A stretch of DNA of 64,000 nucleotides from JABDJX01 sp039942715. GTDB taxonomy: Bacteria; Pseudomonadota; Alphaproteobacteria; Rhodobacterales; Rhodobacteraceae. The stretch covers positions 496,001 through 560,000 of the forward strand of contig JBDVBY010000006.1 of NCBI GenBank assembly GCA_039942715.1, written 5' to 3'. Below, one piece after another: positions 61,021 to 64,000 of this stretch. Positions within the stretch are counted from its first letter, which is position 1. The number at the start of each line of letters is the position of its first letter. A model generated the notes under the pieces. It was given only the letters and a program-made list of their open reading frames with translations. It did not search any database and was not told the origin of the DNA. Position numbers and translations under genes: made by a program.

Positions 61021-62361
61021 ATGCCAAGTAACGTAGCGCTCACAGGATTGGCCCGTGAATTGCGCCATCGCTCAGACAGTGGAAAGCCGATCCGCATCGG
61101 CCTGATCGGCGCGGGCGAGATGGGCACAGACATCGTGACGCGTGCTGCCATGATGGACGGCGTCGATGTGGCGGCGATAACGGATCTGAATCCCGCTGCA
61201 GGACATCGCTCAGTCGATATCGCGCATCAGGAAAGTGGACACGCGGGCGACGCCGCTTCCGGCGATGAAGTAAACGCCGTGATCGAAAGCGGTAAAACCG
61301 CAATTACCGACAACGCAGATGCGATCCTTGAAAGCGGCCTGATCGACGTGGTGATCGACGCCACGGGCGTGCCCGCCGTCGGCGCAGAGATCGGCCTGTC
61401 GGCAATGGAACGCGGCAAACATCTGGTGATGATGAATGTCGAAGCTGATGTAACAATTGGGGCATACCTGAAAGCAGAAGCCGACCGTTTGGGCGTTGTT
61501 TACTCGCTGGGCGCAGGCGACGAGCCGTCGTCTTGCATGGAACTGATCGAATTCGCATCGGCTATGGGCCACAAAATTGTCTGCGCTGGCAAAGGCAAAA
61601 ATAACCCGCTCAACATCGACGCAACGCCCGATGATTACGCAGAAGAAGCCGCTGCACGAAATATGAATGCGCGCATGCTGGCTGAATTTGTGGACGGCTC
61701 AAAAACAATGGTTGAAATGGTCGCCATCGGCAATGCCACCGGTCTTTTCCCTGACAAACCCGGCATGCACGGCCCTGCTGCTGGCCCAAAGGAGCTTGCG
61801 ACAACGCTCATCCCTGAAAGCGATGGAGGTGTGCTTAAGGCTGCGGGTCGCGTTGACTACTCTGTCGGCAAAGGCCTTGCTCCCGGCGTTTTTGTTGTGA
61901 TCGAAGCAGAGCATCCACGCGTGGCCGAGCGCCTGCGTGATTTGAAAATGGGGGATGGTCCCTACTTTACGTTCATCCGGCCCTATCATCTCACTTCGCT
62001 CGAGGTGCCGCTTACGTGCGCACGGGCCGTGTTGCACAACAAGGCCGATATGGTCCCGATTGATCGCCCAACTGGCGACGTTTGTGCGGTTGCCAAAAAA
62101 GACCTCGCCCCCGGCGAAGTGCTCGATCAGATTGGCGAATATTGCTATCGCGCATGGGCGATGGAAGCAGGAGAAGCCCGAGCGGCCAAAGCCATTCCTT
62201 GCGGCTTGCTTACCGGCTGCATCGTAACCGCACCGATAAAAAAAGGCGCACTGATCACAACACAGAACACGCGCATTCCAAGCGATTCCAAGATTGCTGA
62301 ACTGCGCGCACGACAAGACAAATTGCTGGGCTATCAAACGCTGGAGATGGCAGATGCCTGA
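61021..62361 (+). CDS. Homoserine-dehydrogenase-like oxidoreductase with C-terminal SAF domain
   Basis: A 446-aa protein. The Rossmann motif IGLIGAGEMGTD is at about 26-37, with DATG and GAGDEPSSCMELIEFA of the homoserine-dehydrogenase-like group. The C-terminal SAF domain is at about 345-420 (GDVCAVAKKDLAPGEVLDQ). Such fusions act on acids or sugar derivatives with NAD(P), and the exact reaction is not known to me. ATG 61021 is the start nearest the conserved core; a frame from 60973 adds 16 residues. It overlaps the E1 alpha gene by 8 bases, implying its product feeds the acetoin-dehydrogenase-like complex. Confidence 0.78.
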   Translation: MPSNVALTGLARELRHRSDSGKPIRIGLIGAGEMGTDIVTRAAMMDGVDVAAITDLNPAAGHRSVDIAHQESGHAGDAASGDEVNAVIESGKTAITDNADAILESGLIDVVIDATGVPAVGAEIGLSAMERGKHLVMMNVEADVTIGAYLKAEADRLGVVYSLGAGDEPSSCMELIEFASAMGHKIVCAGKGKNNPLNIDATPDDYAEEAAARNMNARMLAEFVDGSKTMVEMVAIGNATGLFPDKPGMHGPAAGPKELATTLIPESDGGVLKAAGRVDYSVGKGLAPGVFVVIEAEHPRVAERLRDLKMGDGPYFTFIRPYHLTSLEVPLTCARAVLHNKADMVPIDRPTGDVCAVAKKDLAPGEVLDQIGEYCYRAWAMEAGEARAAKAIPCGLLTGCIVTAPIKKGALITTQNTRIPSDSKIAELRARQDKLLGYQTLEMADA

Positions 62362-63364
62362 TGGCGCACAGGAAAATATACCCTTTGCAATCAGTCACTT
62401 TGACGATGCGACGTTAAAAGGCGCGTTGAAGAAAATGTACCTGATCCGCAAGTTCGAAGAAGGTGCGGAAGACAGCTACATGCGCGGATTAATCCACGGC
62501 ACGATGCATCTGTCTATTGGACAAGAGGCCAGCGCAGTCGGCACCTGCCTTGGTCTGACAGATGACGACAAAATCACCTCGACCCACCGCGGTCACGGGC
62601 ATTGCATCGCCAAAGGCGCGGACGTTTCACGCATGTTTGCGGAGTTTTTTGGCAAAGAAAGCGGATACTGCAAAGGCCGCGGCGGCTCGATGCACATCGC
62701 AGACGTCGCCAAGGGAAACCTTGGCGCGAATGGTATCGTCGGGGGCGGTTTGCCTATCGCCGTCGGCGCAGCGCTCAGTGCAAAGCGGCTCGGCAAAGAC
62801 TATGTCACCGTCTGCTTTTTCGGTGACGGGGCCAACAATGAAGGTGCGTTTCACGAGGCACTCAACATCGCGGCTGTTTGGAAGCTTCCAGTGATCTTCG
62901 TCTGCGAAAACAATAAATACGGCATGTCGGTTTCGACCGAACGCTCAACGGCGGTGAAATCCATTGCGGATCGCGCGTCGGCCTATGCGATGCCCGGACG
63001 CTCTGTTGATGGCAACGATATCTCGGATGTGGCCGAAGCAGTCCACGAAGCGACCCTGCATGCACGCGCAGGCAACGGCCCAAGTCTGATCGAAAACGTC
63101 ACATACCGCTGGCGTGGGCATTCCAAATCTGACCGCAACCGCTATCGCACCAAAGAAGAGATCAGCGACTGGGTCGAGCGCGACCCGATCCCGCGTTTTG
63201 CCAACCTGCTAACCAGCAGCGGCATCATGAGCGAGACAGACGTGCGCGCAATGGAAGCTGAAGCTGACGCCGAAATCGCCGCTGCCATCGAAAAAGCGAA
63301 ATCCGGGCAAGACCCGACTCCCGGCGATGTCACCCGCGATGTCTATACGGACACCGCCGCATGA
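62354..63364 (+). CDS. Thiamine-dependent dehydrogenase E1 alpha (acetoin/pyruvate type)
   Basis: A 336-aa E1 alpha subunit. It shows STHRGHGH, the cofactor motif GDGANNEGAFHEALNIAAVW...CENNKYGMS (about 156-190) and the C-terminal YRWRGHSKSDRNRYRT phosphate-type loop. It resembles AcoA-type subunits that act on acetoin rather than pyruvate. With the downstream beta subunit it would cleave a ketol or 2-oxoacid. ATG 62354 overlaps the SAF protein; ATGA links it to the next gene. Confidence 0.87.
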   Translation: MPDGAQENIPFAISHFDDATLKGALKKMYLIRKFEEGAEDSYMRGLIHGTMHLSIGQEASAVGTCLGLTDDDKITSTHRGHGHCIAKGADVSRMFAEFFGKESGYCKGRGGSMHIADVAKGNLGANGIVGGGLPIAVGAALSAKRLGKDYVTVCFFGDGANNEGAFHEALNIAAVWKLPVIFVCENNKYGMSVSTERSTAVKSIADRASAYAMPGRSVDGNDISDVAEAVHEATLHARAGNGPSLIENVTYRWRGHSKSDRNRYRTKEEISDWVERDPIPRFANLLTSSGIMSETDVRAMEAEADAEIAAAIEKAKSGQDPTPGDVTRDVYTDTAA

Positions 63365-64000
63365 ACGCCGAAACGCCTACACTACGCGAACTTTCTTATG
63401 CAGAAGCGATCCGCGAAGCGATGGACATCGCCCTTGGCTCTGACCCGTCTGTCGTCTTGATGGGCGAAGACATCGGCGTCTACGGCGGCGCATTTCAGGT
63501 CACGGGGGATCTGGTACACAAATACGGTGAAGACAGGGTGATGGACACGCCAATCTCTGAACTTGGTGGCGCAGGCGTCGCTGTTGGTGCCGCGATGACG
63601 GGTCTTAAACCGATCTTCGAATTCCAATTCTCTGACTTTGCTACTCTGGCGATGGAGCAAATCGTCAACCAAGCCGCCAAAGTGCGTTACATGCTTGGCG
63701 GCTCGGTTTCGGTTCCCGTCGTGATGCGCTTTCCGTCCGGTTCGGGCACAGGGGCTGCCGCCCAGCATAGCCAAAGCCTAGAGGCCTGGTTTGGCCATGT
63801 GCCAGGCCTAAAAGTCGTCCAGCCAAGCACACCGGAAGACGCAAAGGGGCTGCTTCTGGCCGCCCTTGACGACCCAGACCCGGTTCTGATTTTCGAGCAT
63901 AAGATCCTTTACAAAATGAAAGGCCCAGTGCCCGAAGGCCACTACAAAACACCGATCGGCAAGGCTGCCATCCGCCGCGATGGCAAAGATCTCACGATCG
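63361..64000 (+). CDS. Thiamine-dependent dehydrogenase E1 beta (partial, runs off the window)
   Basis: The frame from ATG 63361 is open to the window end (213 codons). It shows LSYAEAIREAMDIAL, MGEDIGVYGGAFQVTGDL, DTPISELGGAGVAVGAAMTG and AQHSQSLEAWFGHVPGLKVVQPST, the E1 beta landmarks. The ATG overlaps the alpha stop. It is the partner of the subunit at 62354. An E2 gene is expected beyond the window. Confidence 0.88.
   Translation, partial: MNAETPTLRELSYAEAIREAMDIALGSDPSVVLMGEDIGVYGGAFQVTGDLVHKYGEDRVMDTPISELGGAGVAVGAAMTGLKPIFEFQFSDFATLAMEQIVNQAAKVRYMLGGSVSVPVVMRFPSGSGTGAAAQHSQSLEAWFGHVPGLKVVQPSTPEDAKGLLLAALDDPDPVLIFEHKILYKMKGPVPEGHYKTPIGKAAIRRDGKDLTI

Noticed and set aside
1..64000. CRISPR arrays, insertion sequences, prophage genes, tRNA or rRNA genes
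   Set aside because: I saw no regularly spaced repeats, transposase, integrase, phage structural protein or tRNA/rRNA-like sequence. Without a covariance search small RNAs could be missed.

Overview
The window looks like chromosome of a marine alphaproteobacterium of the Roseobacter group (Rhodobacteraceae). The evidence is the moderately GC-rich coding style, the density of ABC and TRAP transporters for small organic solutes, and a taurine ABC system and a DHPS/sulfopyruvate module that both match roseobacter proteins I know. I saw no rRNA, tRNA, insertion sequence, prophage or CRISPR array. It reads as a run of catabolic operons, each with its own transporter or regulator.

Layout. 1-2953: an EF-hand secreted protein, then a ferric-reductase-like flavohaem protein coupled to three small membrane proteins. 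3098-5149: a hybrid histidine kinase broken by one in-frame TAA. 5288-13435: a RidA protein, an SDR and a cupin dioxygenase-like protein, then a LacI regulator divergent from an operon for C3 sulfonates: hpsN, an SDR, a zinc alcohol dehydrogenase, comDE (sulfopyruvate decarboxylase) and an FMN hydroxyacid dehydrogenase. Two LacI operators lie 22 bp apart between regulator and operon. 13439-16553: LysR, GNAT, MarR, SGNH hydrolase and a small protein. 16859-20746: putrescine-type ABC transporter potFGHI. 20879-28007: a multi-pass membrane protein, an Asp/Glu racemase, a DadA-like oxidoreductase, a TRAP transporter and a BASS-like carrier. 28008-38761: phosphohexomutase and hydroxyacid dehydrogenase, divergent from a denD / PhyH / UxaA / Gfo-Idh / PhyH operon, followed by a secreted repeat protein, an aminotransferase and a 3-hydroxyisobutyrate-dehydrogenase-like enzyme.

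38853-46930: an alpha-galactoside block (ABC ATPase, IclR regulator, binding protein, two permeases, GH36 alpha-galactosidase, SDR). Each end carries one copy of a palindromic repeat of about 63 bp, in opposite orientation. 47000-51465: an orphan NeuC-type epimerase and a taurine ABC transporter whose permease carries an Ig/cadherin-like insert. 51938-54048: a LacI regulator, an ABM monooxygenase and an IspD without IspF. 54041-60812: two unknown proteins, a PfkB kinase and a sugar ABC transporter. 61021-64000: a divergent operon with a homoserine-dehydrogenase-like SAF protein and acetoin-dehydrogenase-type E1 alpha and beta subunits, cut by the window end.

Together the genes point to scavenging of plankton-derived sulfonates, polyamines, D-amino acids, galactosides and unusual sugar acids or polyols. 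The least explained parts are the IspD/PfkB/ABC/SAF-E1 locus (53.3-64 kb), the operon with two Fe/2-oxoglutarate dioxygenases (30.4-35.9 kb), and the TauC insert.
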